Assembly: GCA_023954075.1 (NCBI GenBank)
Contig: JAMLIV010000009.1
Coordinates: forward strand, 31,092 to 95,091
Direction: 5' to 3'
Source of the DNA: Lysobacteraceae bacterium
GTDB taxonomy: Bacteria > Pseudomonadota > Gammaproteobacteria > Xanthomonadales > Xanthomonadaceae
Length of the DNA stretch: 64,000 nt
In this document: piece after piece, positions 18,808 to 29,234 of the stretch
Layout: every line of letters begins with the position of its first letter
How positions within the stretch are numbered: position 1 is the stretch's first letter
The notes under the pieces: generated by a model
The model's database searches: none
What the model was told of the DNA's origin: nothing
What the model saw: the letters and a program-made list of their open reading frames with translations, nothing else
Program-made: the position numbers and the translations under genes

Positions 18808-19443
18808 TCAGATCGCCGCGCCGAGGCGACGGCCGAGGTTGACCAGCATGGCCGCGGTCGCGCCCCAGATGCGGTGCGGGCCCACCTGGTATTCCCAATA
18901 GCTGCGCACACGGCCGCGGTAGGGACCGCTCAAGGTGACCAGCCGATCTCCCGCCAGGAGCGGTGCCAGCGGCACCTCGAAGGCATCGGCGACTTCGTCG
19001 GGATTGGGGATCGCGCGGTAGTCTTCGGGCAGCCGTGCCACCAGCGGCAGCACGCGGAAGCCGGTGATGGTCGCATAAGGGTCCAGAAAGCCCAGCGGCT
19101 CGACCTGTGCCGGCGCAATGGCGACTTCTTCCCAGGCTTCACGCAGAGCCGCATCCAGCGCGGAGCGATCCTGCGGATCCACCCGTCCGCCCGGGAAACT
19201 CACCTGGCCGGCGTGGTGCTGGAGGGAATCGGTGCGCCGGGTCAGGAGCACGTGCGCCCCGGTCGGGCGCGCGATCAGGCCCACGAGCACGGCGGCGTTG
19301 ACCATACGGTGCGGATCGATGACGTCGGCAACCTCGTCGAGGTTCCAGCCCGGCCCGGGCGGCTCGCCCGACAGCGGCAGCAGCGACTGGCGCAGGCGCT
19401 CTGGTTCGGTCAGCGGGTTGATCGGCAGCGACAGCGGCCGCAT
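18808..19443 (-). CDS. NUDIX hydrolase, CoA pyrophosphatase type
   Basis: The 211-residue protein carries a CoA-pyrophosphatase-type signature with the Nudix box: 'HHAGQVSFPGGRVDP' followed by 'AALREAWEEVAIAP', near residues 80-110. Members cleave CoA or related nucleotides into 3',5'-ADP and phosphopantetheine products, needing Mg2+ or Mn2+. The chosen ATG gives 'MRPLSLPINPLTEPERLRQS'. A longer start 16 codons upstream is possible but has no better ribosome-binding site. It is convergent with the Mrr-like gene and downstream of the FKBP gene on the same strand. Confidence 0.85.
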   Translation of the reverse strand: MRPLSLPINPLTEPERLRQSLLPLSGEPPGPGWNLDEVADVIDPHRMVNAAVLVGLIARPTGAHVLLTRRTDSLQHHAGQVSFPGGRVDPQDRSALDAALREAWEEVAIAPAQVEPLGFLDPYATITGFRVLPLVARLPEDYRAIPNPDEVADAFEVPLAPLLAGDRLVTLSGPYRGRVRSYWEYQVGPHRIWGATAAMLVNLGRRLGAAI

Positions 19444-19503
19444 CACGCCACCGCGCGGGGTGCCTGGACGGCAAACGCGCGGAGGCGGCACCCGGACAAA
19501 ACC

Positions 19504-19551
19504 CCGAAAAAATGAAACACGGCCGGAACGCGCAATCCGCGTCCGGCCGTG
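19504..19551 (-). terminator. Terminator of the FKBP gene
   Basis: On the minus strand, a 10-bp stem (CACGGCCGGA with TCCGGCCGTG) extended by an inner CGCG/CGCG pair is followed by a T-rich run (TTTCATTTTTTC). It lies about 55 bases past the FKBP stop. Confidence 0.75.
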
Positions 19552-19606
19552 GGAGGCAATCGCGATGCGCTTCCGGGCGATTCCACCCGGGAAAGCGCGG
19601 CGAGGG

Positions 19607-20284
19607 TCATTTTACTTCGACCAGCTTCACGTCGAACACGACGGCCTGGTTGGGGCCGATCGGGCGCACCGAATCACCGTAGGCCTGCTCCGCCGGCATG
19701 AAGACTTCCCAGCGCGATCCCTGGGTCATCATCGGCAACACCTGGCGCAGCCCCGGCAGCGGCGCTTCGCCAACCCGCATCGACACCGGCTCGTTGCCCT
19801 GGTAGGTGCTGGCGAACTCCTGCCCGGTGGAGAGCGATCCGCGGAAGTGGATCTTCACGTCCGAGGCCGCCGTGGGCTTGGCACCGGTACCGGTCTCGAT
19901 GACGCGGTACTGGATGCCCGAGGACAGGGTCTGCACGCCGGTCTTGGAGCGGTTCTGGGCCAGAAAGGCGTCACTCTTGCGCTTGTTTTCACCAGCGACC
20001 TTGTCGAACTCGGCCTTGGCTTCGTCCAGCAACTTCTTCTGCATGGCCTCGAGCGCCGCGCCCATCTGCTCGGCCGGAACCGCCGGATCGCGCTTGGCGT
20101 AGCCGTCCTGGATCGCACGGATCACGGTCGACAGGTCGACATCGACCTTGCGCTCGGTGAAGTCCTGCCCGATCTGGTAGCCGACCGCGTAGCTCAGCTT
20201 GCCCTTTTCGGACGTGGTGTCCTGCGCCAACGCGGCGCTCATCGTCGTGGCCGCCAACAGCGCGACCGTCCAGCGCAACTTCAT
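19607..20284 (-). CDS. FKBP-type peptidyl-prolyl isomerase, periplasmic
   Basis: The 225-residue protein has a signal peptide 'MKLRWTVALLAATTMSAALA', an FkpA/Mip-like helical dimerisation domain (about 25-110), and a C-terminal FKBP domain. In that domain the usual F-D pair reads F-A ('GQEFASTYQGNEP') and the pocket tryptophan is leucine ('PLPGLRQVLPM'), while 'AEQAYGDS' and 'VVFDVKLVEV' are kept. It probably helps fold envelope proteins, with chaperone activity perhaps dominating over isomerase activity. AGGAGA precedes the ATG, which settles the start. Confidence 0.9.
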   Translation of the reverse strand: MKLRWTVALLAATTMSAALAQDTTSEKGKLSYAVGYQIGQDFTERKVDVDLSTVIRAIQDGYAKRDPAVPAEQMGAALEAMQKKLLDEAKAEFDKVAGENKRKSDAFLAQNRSKTGVQTLSSGIQYRVIETGTGAKPTAASDVKIHFRGSLSTGQEFASTYQGNEPVSMRVGEAPLPGLRQVLPMMTQGSRWEVFMPAEQAYGDSVRPIGPNQAVVFDVKLVEVK

Positions 20285-20462
20285 GCCTGTCTCCTGGTGG
20301 AACGGCCACGCCCGTGGCCGAGAAAGAACGCGCAAGGATAGCGACGCGTACCGCGAATCGCCAGTACCCGGATTGCCCGCCCGACACGGGATCGAAAGAC
20401 CGTACAGCGGGCGGAAAGTTTCACCGGCGTGCACGCGGCCATCGGCGCGGAGGCTGAGCGGC

Positions 20463-20468
20463 TACAAT
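20463..20468 (+). promoter_or_regulatory. Candidate -10 box of the enoyl-CoA hydratase operon
   Basis: TACAAT, preceded by GGC, lies 35 bases before the GTG start, in the same setting as the parC and purM -10 boxes. Confidence 0.45.
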
Positions 20469-20502
20469 CGGCGGCCGGCATTCCACCTTTGCGGGTATCC
20501 CA

Positions 20503-21285
20503 GTGGCCTTCGTGAACCTCCTCATCGAAAACCTCGGCGCGGTGCGCCGCATCACCGTCAACCGCCCCGACAAGCTCAACGCGCTCAACGCGGCCACGCT
20601 CGACGAGCTCACCCGCGCCTTCGAGGACGCCGGCACCGATGGCTCGGTACGCGCGGTGATCCTGCGCGGCGCGGGCGAGAAGGCCTTCGTGGCCGGGGCC
20701 GACATTTCCGAACTGGCCACCGTCACCCCGGTGCAGGCGCGCGATTTCGCGCGGCGCGGCCAGCGCACCATGCGCACCGTGGAAACCCTCGGCAAACCGG
20801 TGATCGCGCAGATCAGCGGCTATGCGCTCGGCGGCGGCATGGAGCTGGCACTGGCCTGCCACCTGCGCATCGCCAGCGAAAAGGCGCGCCTGGGCCAGCC
20901 CGAGGTCAACCTTGGCGTGCTGCCCGGCTTCGGCGGCACCCAGCGCCTGCTGCGCGTCACCGGCCGCGGCGCGACCCTGGAGCTGTGCCTGACCGGTGTC
21001 CAGATCGACGCCGCACGTGCCTACCAGCTCAACCTCGTCAACCGCGTGGTGGCACCCGAGGCGCTGGAATCGGAGACTCTGGCGCTGGCCGAGCAGTTGG
21101 CGGCGTCCGCACCCGAAGCCCTGCGCGGCGTGCTCGACGCGGTGATCCTGGGCGGCGAGGCCGATCTGGTGACCGGGCTCGACTACGAAGCCCAGGCGTT
21201 CGCCACCTCGGCCTCCACCGAGGACATGCGCGAAGGCACCCGCGCCTTCCTGGAGCGGCGCAAGCCCGCCTTCACCGGGCGCTGA
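20503..21285 (+). CDS. Enoyl-CoA hydratase/isomerase family protein
   Basis: The 260-residue crotonase-fold protein keeps the oxyanion-hole segments 'KAFVAGADISELATV' and 'GYALGGGMELALACHLRIA'. The catalytic glutamates sit in 'MELALA' and 'GQPEVNLGVLPGFGGTQRLL'. It most likely hydrates trans-2-enoyl-CoA in beta-oxidation or a related route; the substrate range cannot be told. It starts with GTG and has a weak ribosome-binding site. It leads a run continuing, 15 bases on, into two Rnf-like genes and nth, which seems to be a chance operon partnership. Confidence 0.88.
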   Translation: MAFVNLLIENLGAVRRITVNRPDKLNALNAATLDELTRAFEDAGTDGSVRAVILRGAGEKAFVAGADISELATVTPVQARDFARRGQRTMRTVETLGKPVIAQISGYALGGGMELALACHLRIASEKARLGQPEVNLGVLPGFGGTQRLLRVTGRGATLELCLTGVQIDAARAYQLNLVNRVVAPEALESETLALAEQLAASAPEALRGVLDAVILGGEADLVTGLDYEAQAFATSASTEDMREGTRAFLERRKPAFTGR

Positions 21286-21300
21286 GCGCGCGGGCCGGTC

Positions 21301-21723
21301 GTGGTCGCGTCCCAGCCCTGCATCCGCTGCGGCGAGTGCGCGCCGGCCTGCCCGGCCGGCGTCCACCCGCAGCGCGTCCTCGCCGCGCTGCGCCGCGAGG
21401 CGCCGGACGAAGCGCAGTCGCTGGGATTGAATGACTGCACCGGCTGCGCTGCCTGCGACGCGCACTGTCCGAGCGCCATTCCGCTGGCCGCGCTGTTCGC
21501 CGCGGCGCGCGACGAGCTGCGGCTCGCGCGCCAGCGCAGCGACTTTTCCGCCGCCTCGCGCGTACGCTACACGCAGCGCGAGGCGCGCCTGGCGCGCGCG
21601 CGCGAGGAACAGGCCGTCGAACGCGAACGCCAGCGCGCCGCCAACGCCTCGGCCCAGGCGGTCGCGGCGGCGCTGGCCCGCTCCCGGGCGCGACGCAAAC
21701 CCGCACCCCGGGACGGGGCATGA
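21301..21723 (+). CDS. RnfC C-terminal-like 2x[4Fe-4S] protein, lacking the NADH-binding part
   Basis: The 140-residue product resembles only the C-terminal third of RnfC/RsxC. Two ferredoxin motifs come first ('CIRCGECAPACPAGVHPQRV' and 'CTGCAACDAHCPSAIPLAAL'), then an alanine/arginine/glutamate coiled coil ('VRYTQREARLARAREEQAV') and the 'AVAAALARSRARR' tail typical of long RnfC. The SLBB and FMN/NADH domains of normal RnfC (over 400 residues) are absent. Upstream is the intact enoyl-CoA hydratase gene, so this is not a simple local truncation. It starts with GTG and overlaps the RnfD-like gene by 4 bases. Confidence 0.75.
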   Translation: MVASQPCIRCGECAPACPAGVHPQRVLAALRREAPDEAQSLGLNDCTGCAACDAHCPSAIPLAALFAAARDELRLARQRSDFSAASRVRYTQREARLARAREEQAVERERQRAANASAQAVAAALARSRARRKPAPRDGA

Positions 21724-22541
21724 GCGCCTCGGCGCTGCCGGCATGGCGCGGCACGCCCACACGCCGCGCCGCCTGCGTGCTGGCGGCCATGCTGCCGGCA
21801 CTGGCGCTGCAGGCCGAACGACTCGATCCGTTCCTGCCGGCGCGCTGCATCGCGCTGTGCGCCGTTGCGTTGGCCGCCGCCACCGCGTTGCGGCGCGTTC
21901 CGAATGGCAGCACCGGCCGCAGCAGCGCGGCCGTCGACCTGATCCACGCGCTGGCCACGGCGCTGCTCGTTGCGGCACTCTGGCCCGCAGCGGCCCCGAC
22001 GTGGATGGCCGCGCTGGCGCTCGCTGCGAGCCTGGTCGCGGCGCGCCTGCTCGGCGGCGTCGCGGCAAATCCGTTTCCACCCGCCGCGCTCGCGCTGGCC
22101 GTCGCCACGGCACTGGCGCAGGCAGCCGGCGGCACGCTCGCGCCGGACCGCATGCTGCTGCCCGACGCCCTGCTGGTATCGGGCGTCTGGCTGGGCGGCG
22201 CATTGGCTCTGGCGGCTCTCGGCCTGCTGCGTGCTTCGCCCATGCTGGCCTTCGCCCTGCCCGTCGCCTTCGCCTGCGCCGTCGGCGCGCTGCCGGCGGC
22301 GGGCGTCGTCAGCGCGGCGCTCGCGGCCGGATTCCTGCTGGGCGAATCGCGCCACCTGCCGAGCACGGCGCAGGGACGCATCGCGGTGGCGGCGCTGGCG
22401 GGCGCCGGCACCGCGATGGCCTGGCTGCTGGGCGCGCCGCCGGTCGCGCTGGGTGCCGCGGTCGTGCTGGCCTGCGCGCTGACGCCGTGGATCGAACGCC
22501 TGACTCTGCCGCCGCGCGCCGCCATCGAAAGCACCCCATGA
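21720..22541 (+). CDS. RnfD-like membrane protein (divergent)
   Basis: The 273-residue, very hydrophobic, alanine-rich protein has about eight to nine predicted helices. Segments 'RLLGGVAANPFPPAALALAV' and 'FLLGESRHLPSTAQGRIAVA' correspond to conserved RnfD/NqrB loops. I see no S-G-A-T flavin-attachment motif, and it is shorter than usual RnfD (about 350). It overlaps the RnfC-like gene by 4 bases upstream and nth by 4 bases downstream, matching the rnf-nth order of E. coli with rnfG and rnfE missing. Assignment rests on these motifs and on position. Confidence 0.65.
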   Translation: MSASALPAWRGTPTRRAACVLAAMLPALALQAERLDPFLPARCIALCAVALAAATALRRVPNGSTGRSSAAVDLIHALATALLVAALWPAAAPTWMAALALAASLVAARLLGGVAANPFPPAALALAVATALAQAAGGTLAPDRMLLPDALLVSGVWLGGALALAALGLLRASPMLAFALPVAFACAVGALPAAGVVSAALAAGFLLGESRHLPSTAQGRIAVAALAGAGTAMAWLLGAPPVALGAAVVLACALTPWIERLTLPPRAAIESTP

Positions 22542-23176
22542 AACCCGCCGATCGCACCGAACTGTTCCGCCGCCTGGCCGAACTCAATCCCCGGCCCGAA
22601 ACCGAGCTGGAGTACCGCACGCCGTTCGAGTTGCTGGTGGCGGTGATCCTGTCGGCGCAGGCCACCGACGTGGGCGTCAACAAGGCCACCCGGCGGCTGT
22701 TTCCGGTCGCCAACACGCCCCAGGCCATGCTCGATCTGGGCGAGGAGGGGCTTCGGCGCCACATCGCCACCATCGGCCTGTTCAATGCCAAGGCGAAGAA
22801 CATCATCGCCACCAGCCGGCTCCTGCTCGAACGCCACGGCGGCGAGGTGCCGTCCGACCGCGACGCGCTCGAAGCGCTGCCCGGCGTCGGGCGCAAGACC
22901 GCCAACGTGGTGCTGAACGTGGCCTTCGGCGAACCGACCATCGCGGTCGATACCCACATCTTCCGCGTCGCCAACCGCACCGGGCTGGCGCGCGGAAAAA
23001 ACGTGGACGAGGTGGAGCGCAAGCTGCTGCGCAACGTGCCGGCGACCTACCGCAAGGATGCCCACCACTGGCTCATCCTGCACGGGCGCTACGTCTGCAC
23101 GGCGCGCCGGCCGCGCTGCCCGGACTGCGTCATCGCCGATCTGTGCGCCTGGCCGGACAAGACCCGCGGCGACTGA
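22538..23176 (+). CDS. nth: Endonuclease III
   Basis: Nth is a bifunctional DNA glycosylase/AP lyase that removes oxidised pyrimidines. The 212-residue protein has the helix-hairpin-helix 'LPGVGRKTANVVLNVAFG' with the catalytic lysine, the catalytic aspartate in 'TIAVDTHIFRVANR', and the [4Fe-4S] loop C-x6-C-x2-C-x5-C in 'CTARRPRCPDCVIADLC'. The ATG overlaps the stop of the RnfD-like gene (ATGA), so it is translationally coupled to the rnf-like genes, as in the E. coli rsx-nth operon. Confidence 0.96.
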   Translation: MKPADRTELFRRLAELNPRPETELEYRTPFELLVAVILSAQATDVGVNKATRRLFPVANTPQAMLDLGEEGLRRHIATIGLFNAKAKNIIATSRLLLERHGGEVPSDRDALEALPGVGRKTANVVLNVAFGEPTIAVDTHIFRVANRTGLARGKNVDEVERKLLRNVPATYRKDAHHWLILHGRYVCTARRPRCPDCVIADLCAWPDKTRGD

Positions 23177-23216
23177 GCCAGCCGCCGCCTGCTTCAGCGC
23201 GCCCGCTGCGCGCCGA

Positions 23217-23696
<480 letters not shown>

Positions 23697-23794
23697 CGAA
23701 AGACTCCGGTATCGCCGCAGGATCGCGGCAGCTTACGCCCTCACCACCACTCGTCCCGCACCGTCCCGCCGGAAACCCGACGAACGGCGCGCGA

Positions 23795-24544
23795 TCAGCC
23801 CGCCGCCTGGCGCTGGCGCATCGCCTCGAACAGCGCGATGCCGGTCGCGACCGAGACATTGAGGCTTTCCATTTCGCCCGGCATCGGAATGCGCGCAAGA
23901 AAATCGCAGCGCTCGCGCGTCAGCCGCCGCATGCCTTCGCCCTCGCCACCCATCACGATGCCCACCGCCCCGCGAAGGTCCATGGCATACAGGCTCGCTT
24001 CCGCCTCCCCATCCAGCCCCACGAACCAGACGCCGGCCTGCTTGAGCGACTCCAGCGTGCGCGCGAGGTTGGTGACGCGCACCACCGCAATGCGGTCGGC
24101 GGCACCGGCGGAGGTCTTGTGCACGGTGGCGTTGACCGGCGCGCTGCGGTCCTTGGGAAGCACCACCGCGGTGACCCCTGCGGCCGCGGCGCTGCGCAGG
24201 CAGGCACCGAGGTTGTGTGGGTCCTGCACGCCGTCGAGCACCAGCAGCAGCGGTCGCTCGGAAGCTTCGAGCAGCGCCATGAGGTCGTTCTCGTCGAGGC
24301 TGCGCGCGGCGGCGCAGCGCAGCACGATGCCCTGGTGGCGCACGCCGCCCGACATCCGGTCGAGCACCTCGCTGCCGACGCTGCGCACCGCGATGCCCTC
24401 GCCACGCGCGCGCTCGGCCAGCTCGGCCAGGCGCGGGTTGCGCGCGCGCGCCTCGATCATCACCTCGAGCACGCTGATCGCCTCGTGCTCGAGCACGCTG
24501 GCGGCGGCGTTGATGCCGGCGATCCAGCGGTCGTTGTCAGCCAT
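23795..24544 (-). CDS. rlmB: 23S rRNA (guanosine-2'-O-)-methyltransferase RlmB
   Basis: RlmB methylates G2251 in the 23S rRNA P-loop using S-adenosylmethionine. The 249-residue SPOUT-family protein has an N-terminal L30e-like RNA-binding domain ('WIAGINAAASVLEHEAISVL'). The knotted catalytic domain follows, with motif 1 'DPHNLGACLRSAAAAGV', motif 2 'VGIVMGGEGEGMRRLTRE' and motif 3 'ESLNVSVATGIALFEAMR'. It lies 21 bases downstream of rnr, the same order as rnr-rlmB in E. coli. Confidence 0.93.
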   Translation of the reverse strand: MADNDRWIAGINAAASVLEHEAISVLEVMIEARARNPRLAELAERARGEGIAVRSVGSEVLDRMSGGVRHQGIVLRCAAARSLDENDLMALLEASERPLLLVLDGVQDPHNLGACLRSAAAAGVTAVVLPKDRSAPVNATVHKTSAGAADRIAVVRVTNLARTLESLKQAGVWFVGLDGEAEASLYAMDLRGAVGIVMGGEGEGMRRLTRERCDFLARIPMPGEMESLNVSVATGIALFEAMRQRQAAG

Positions 24545-24565
24545 GGAAAATCACTCTCGATGGGC

Positions 24566-27061
<2,496 letters not shown>

Positions 27062-27134
27062 CCGCACATGTTACTACGTGCGGCCTGCCGGCCTGTGCGC
27101 CGGCGCGCGGGCAGCAGACTGCGGTCGGCCTGGC

Positions 27135-27617
27135 TCAGTCGGCAACCGTGGCGGTTTGCGGCGCGGCGGCCTCGATGGCGGCGGCAGGTGTCGCGCCCGC
27201 GGCCGCTGGCCGCGCCTGCACCACGCGCACGCCGCGGCTCTTCATCCAGGCGTCGAACTCGGCTGCGGTAAACTTCTTGCCCTTGTCCATGTTGAACCGA
27301 TACGGCGTGTTGTCGAACTCGGTCTTGGGCACGTAGTTGGCGAACTCGTCCTTGGGCTGCGCGGCGCAGGCTTCCAGGCGCAGCCGCATCAGCACCACGT
27401 CGAGCGCCAGCGATTCATCGCGACTCTCGGCCAGCAGCGTGCGCGGCGCGGCCAGCGCCGCCGGGCGGCCGAGCATGCCCGAGTACAGCGGCGGCACCGG
27501 CGTGGTGCGCACCGGCAGCGGCTGCCCGAGCTCGCTGTCGCAGCTGATCGCGGCAGCCTCACCGGTCAAGGCCATGGCCGCCAGCAGCACCGCACCCGTC
27601 ATCATCGTCCTGAACAT
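27135..27617 (-). CDS. Hypothetical exported protein (160 residues)
   Basis: I do not recognise a named family. A signal peptide is clear: 'MFRTMMTGAVLLAAMALTGE' then AAAISC, so cleavage near AAA is likely. The mature part has an acidic/basic middle and the motif 'KKFTAAEFDAWMKSRGVRVV', which looks like a small folded helix, then an alanine-rich C terminus. The chosen ATG has AGGGA upstream and opens the signal peptide. It lies between rnr and the rhomboid gene, all on the minus strand. Presumably periplasmic. Confidence 0.65.
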   Translation of the reverse strand: MFRTMMTGAVLLAAMALTGEAAAISCDSELGQPLPVRTTPVPPLYSGMLGRPAALAAPRTLLAESRDESLALDVVLMRLRLEACAAQPKDEFANYVPKTEFDNTPYRFNMDKGKKFTAAEFDAWMKSRGVRVVQARPAAAGATPAAAIEAAAPQTATVAD

Positions 27618-27706
27618 CGCCACGTCCCTGAGCAGTCCCGGTGCAAGTCTAGGCGCTGCGGGTACTTGCGACAATGACTCGGGATCGATTCGTGAAGCCC
27701 GTCACC

Positions 27707-28357
27707 TCATTGCCGCTTCCGGCGAAACGGCCAGCGCCCGCGCCAGTACTGGATCAGCAGGAAGCCGAAGGCCATGCCGCCCAGGTGGGCGAAGTGCGCG
27801 ACACCAGGCGCGGTGCCGGTCACGCCCAGGAACAGTTCGAGCAGGCCGTAGGCGATCACGAAGGTGCGCGCCCGCATCGGGATCGGCGGGAACAGCAGCA
27901 TCAGGCGGTGGTTGGGAAACAGCATTCCATAGGCCAGCAGCAGGCCGAACACGCCGCCCGAGGCACCGACCGTCGGGTACGCGCCCAGCCCGCCGTTGAC
28001 CGCGGCGGTGGCCACGAGCAGCTGCACCAGGCCCGCGCCCACGACGCAGACGAGGTAGTACTGCAGAAAGCGGCGGCTGCCCCAGGTCGCCTCCAGCGGA
28101 CCGCCGAACATCCACAGCGCGAACATGTTGAAGAACAGGTGGGTCATGCCGCCGTGCAGGAACCCGTAGGTCACAAGCTGCCAGGGCAGGAAGCCGACCA
28201 GTCCGGTGGAGCCGTCCGGCAGGCGCACGGGGAAGTCGCCCATCGGCCAGAGCATCAGGTCGAGGAAGCGCGCCTCGCCCAGCCCCATCGTGGCCAGGAA
28301 CAGCAAAACGTTGGCGATCAGCAGCGCACGCGTGATCGGTGGCACGTTGTCGAACAT
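27707..28357 (-). CDS. Rhomboid-family intramembrane serine protease
   Basis: The 216-residue protein has six hydrophobic helices. The catalytic serine lies in 'TVGASGGVFGLLLAYGM', the histidine in 'VAHFAHLGGMAFGFLLIQYW', and the oxyanion region in 'YGFLHGGMTHLFFNMFALWM'. It cleaves membrane proteins within or near their helices; the substrate is unknown. The chosen ATG gives 'MFDNVPPITRALLIANVLLF'. No good ribosome-binding site is visible, and an ATG 11 codons upstream is an alternative. It is 52 bases downstream of the alkyltransferase-like gene. Confidence 0.9.
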   Translation of the reverse strand: MFDNVPPITRALLIANVLLFLATMGLGEARFLDLMLWPMGDFPVRLPDGSTGLVGFLPWQLVTYGFLHGGMTHLFFNMFALWMFGGPLEATWGSRRFLQYYLVCVVGAGLVQLLVATAAVNGGLGAYPTVGASGGVFGLLLAYGMLFPNHRLMLLFPPIPMRARTFVIAYGLLELFLGVTGTAPGVAHFAHLGGMAFGFLLIQYWRGRWPFRRKRQ

Positions 28358-28409
28358 GTCGATGGAACCGGCTTGCGAAAGAAGGGGCATTCTACGCGGG
28401 CGGCGCGGT

Positions 28410-28745
28410 TCAGCCCCAGAGCACCCGGTCCAGCCAGGTTTCCGCGTCGTCCGTCGGCCGCACCCGGCCGTTGGCCACCGCGACGCCCTCGCCGCGCAAG
28501 CGCGCGACCTGTTCGTCGAAGGCCGCCGATCCCGGCGGAAAGGCGATGCGGCCGTCGGCGCGCACGATCCGGTGCCAGGGCAGCGCTTCGCCGGCGTCGG
28601 ACAGGATTCGCGCCACCAGCCGGGCGCAGCGCGGAAAGCCGGCGCGGCGCGCGATCTGGCCATAGCTGGCGGTGCGGCCCGTCGGCACGTCGCGGATCGC
28701 GGCCAGAATCCGCCGCCGGCGCGTTTCGGCTTCGGTCGGGGGCAT
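28410..28745 (-). CDS. Alkyltransferase-like (ATL) protein
   Basis: The 111-residue protein matches the C-terminal domain of O6-alkylguanine-DNA alkyltransferases: 'VPTGRTASYGQIARRAGFPR', the Arg-finger region, then 'PWHRIVRADGRIAF'. The acceptor cysteine of the usual P-C-H-R motif is tryptophan (P-W-H-R), as in E. coli YbaZ. ATL proteins bind O6-alkylguanine without repairing it and hand the lesion to nucleotide-excision repair. The ATG is chosen from family length. Confidence 0.9.
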   Translation of the reverse strand: MPPTEAETRRRRILAAIRDVPTGRTASYGQIARRAGFPRCARLVARILSDAGEALPWHRIVRADGRIAFPPGSAAFDEQVARLRGEGVAVANGRVRPTDDAETWLDRVLWG

Positions 28746-28782
28746 GCATCGGCCTCGTGGCGGGGAAGAGCGCAAGGGCGGC

Positions 28783-28788
28783 TAGAAT
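28783..28788 (+). promoter_or_regulatory. Candidate -10 box of the gene at 28818
   Basis: TAGAAT, preceded by GGC, lies 29 bases before the ATG, in a setting shared with other -10 boxes here. Confidence 0.45.
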
Positions 28789-28817
28789 ACCCGCTGCCTT
28801 TTCCAGCCATCGTCACC

Positions 28818-29225
28818 ATGCAGAATTTCGAGCAGATCCGCGCCCACGTCCTTGCCCACTACACGGTCCGAACCAACGATCCCTACCTTCTGGGGGTGGA
28901 ACTGTCGCTCGACCAGGGCGCGCGCCGGCAGACCATCTACCTGACCGAGATGCAGGACGACGACGCGCGCCCCTTCCTTCGCGTCAGCACCGCGATCGCG
29001 CCCATCACCGGGGTCGATGCGCGGCGCGCCCTGCACTTCAACTGGGCGCAGCGGGTGGGCTACCTCGCCCTGTCCGACCTCGACGGCGTACCCTACCTCA
29101 ACCTGTGCGAGAACCGCCCCTACGCCTCGCTCACCGCGGCGGAAGTGGACCGGATCGTGCTGGAGATCGGCGGTCTGGGCGACCGCATGGAGCGCAGCTT
29201 TTCGGCGGGTGGCGATCTGTTCTGA
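28818..29225 (+). CDS. Hypothetical protein, possibly YbjN/CesT-fold
   Basis: The 135-residue acidic, soluble protein begins 'MQNFEQIRAHVLAHYTVRTN' and has alternating hydrophobic beta-like segments ('RRQTIYLTEMQDDDARPFLR', 'VGYLALSDLDGVPYLNLCEN') between helices. Such an alpha-beta-alpha layout recalls YbjN or type III chaperone-like folds, but I cannot establish homology. It lies between the divergent alkyltransferase-like gene and convergent hda, with its own -10-like TAGAAT. No catalytic motif is visible. Confidence 0.6.
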   Translation: MQNFEQIRAHVLAHYTVRTNDPYLLGVELSLDQGARRQTIYLTEMQDDDARPFLRVSTAIAPITGVDARRALHFNWAQRVGYLALSDLDGVPYLNLCENRPYASLTAAEVDRIVLEIGGLGDRMERSFSAGGDLF

Positions 29226-29234
29226 GGGCCGCCG

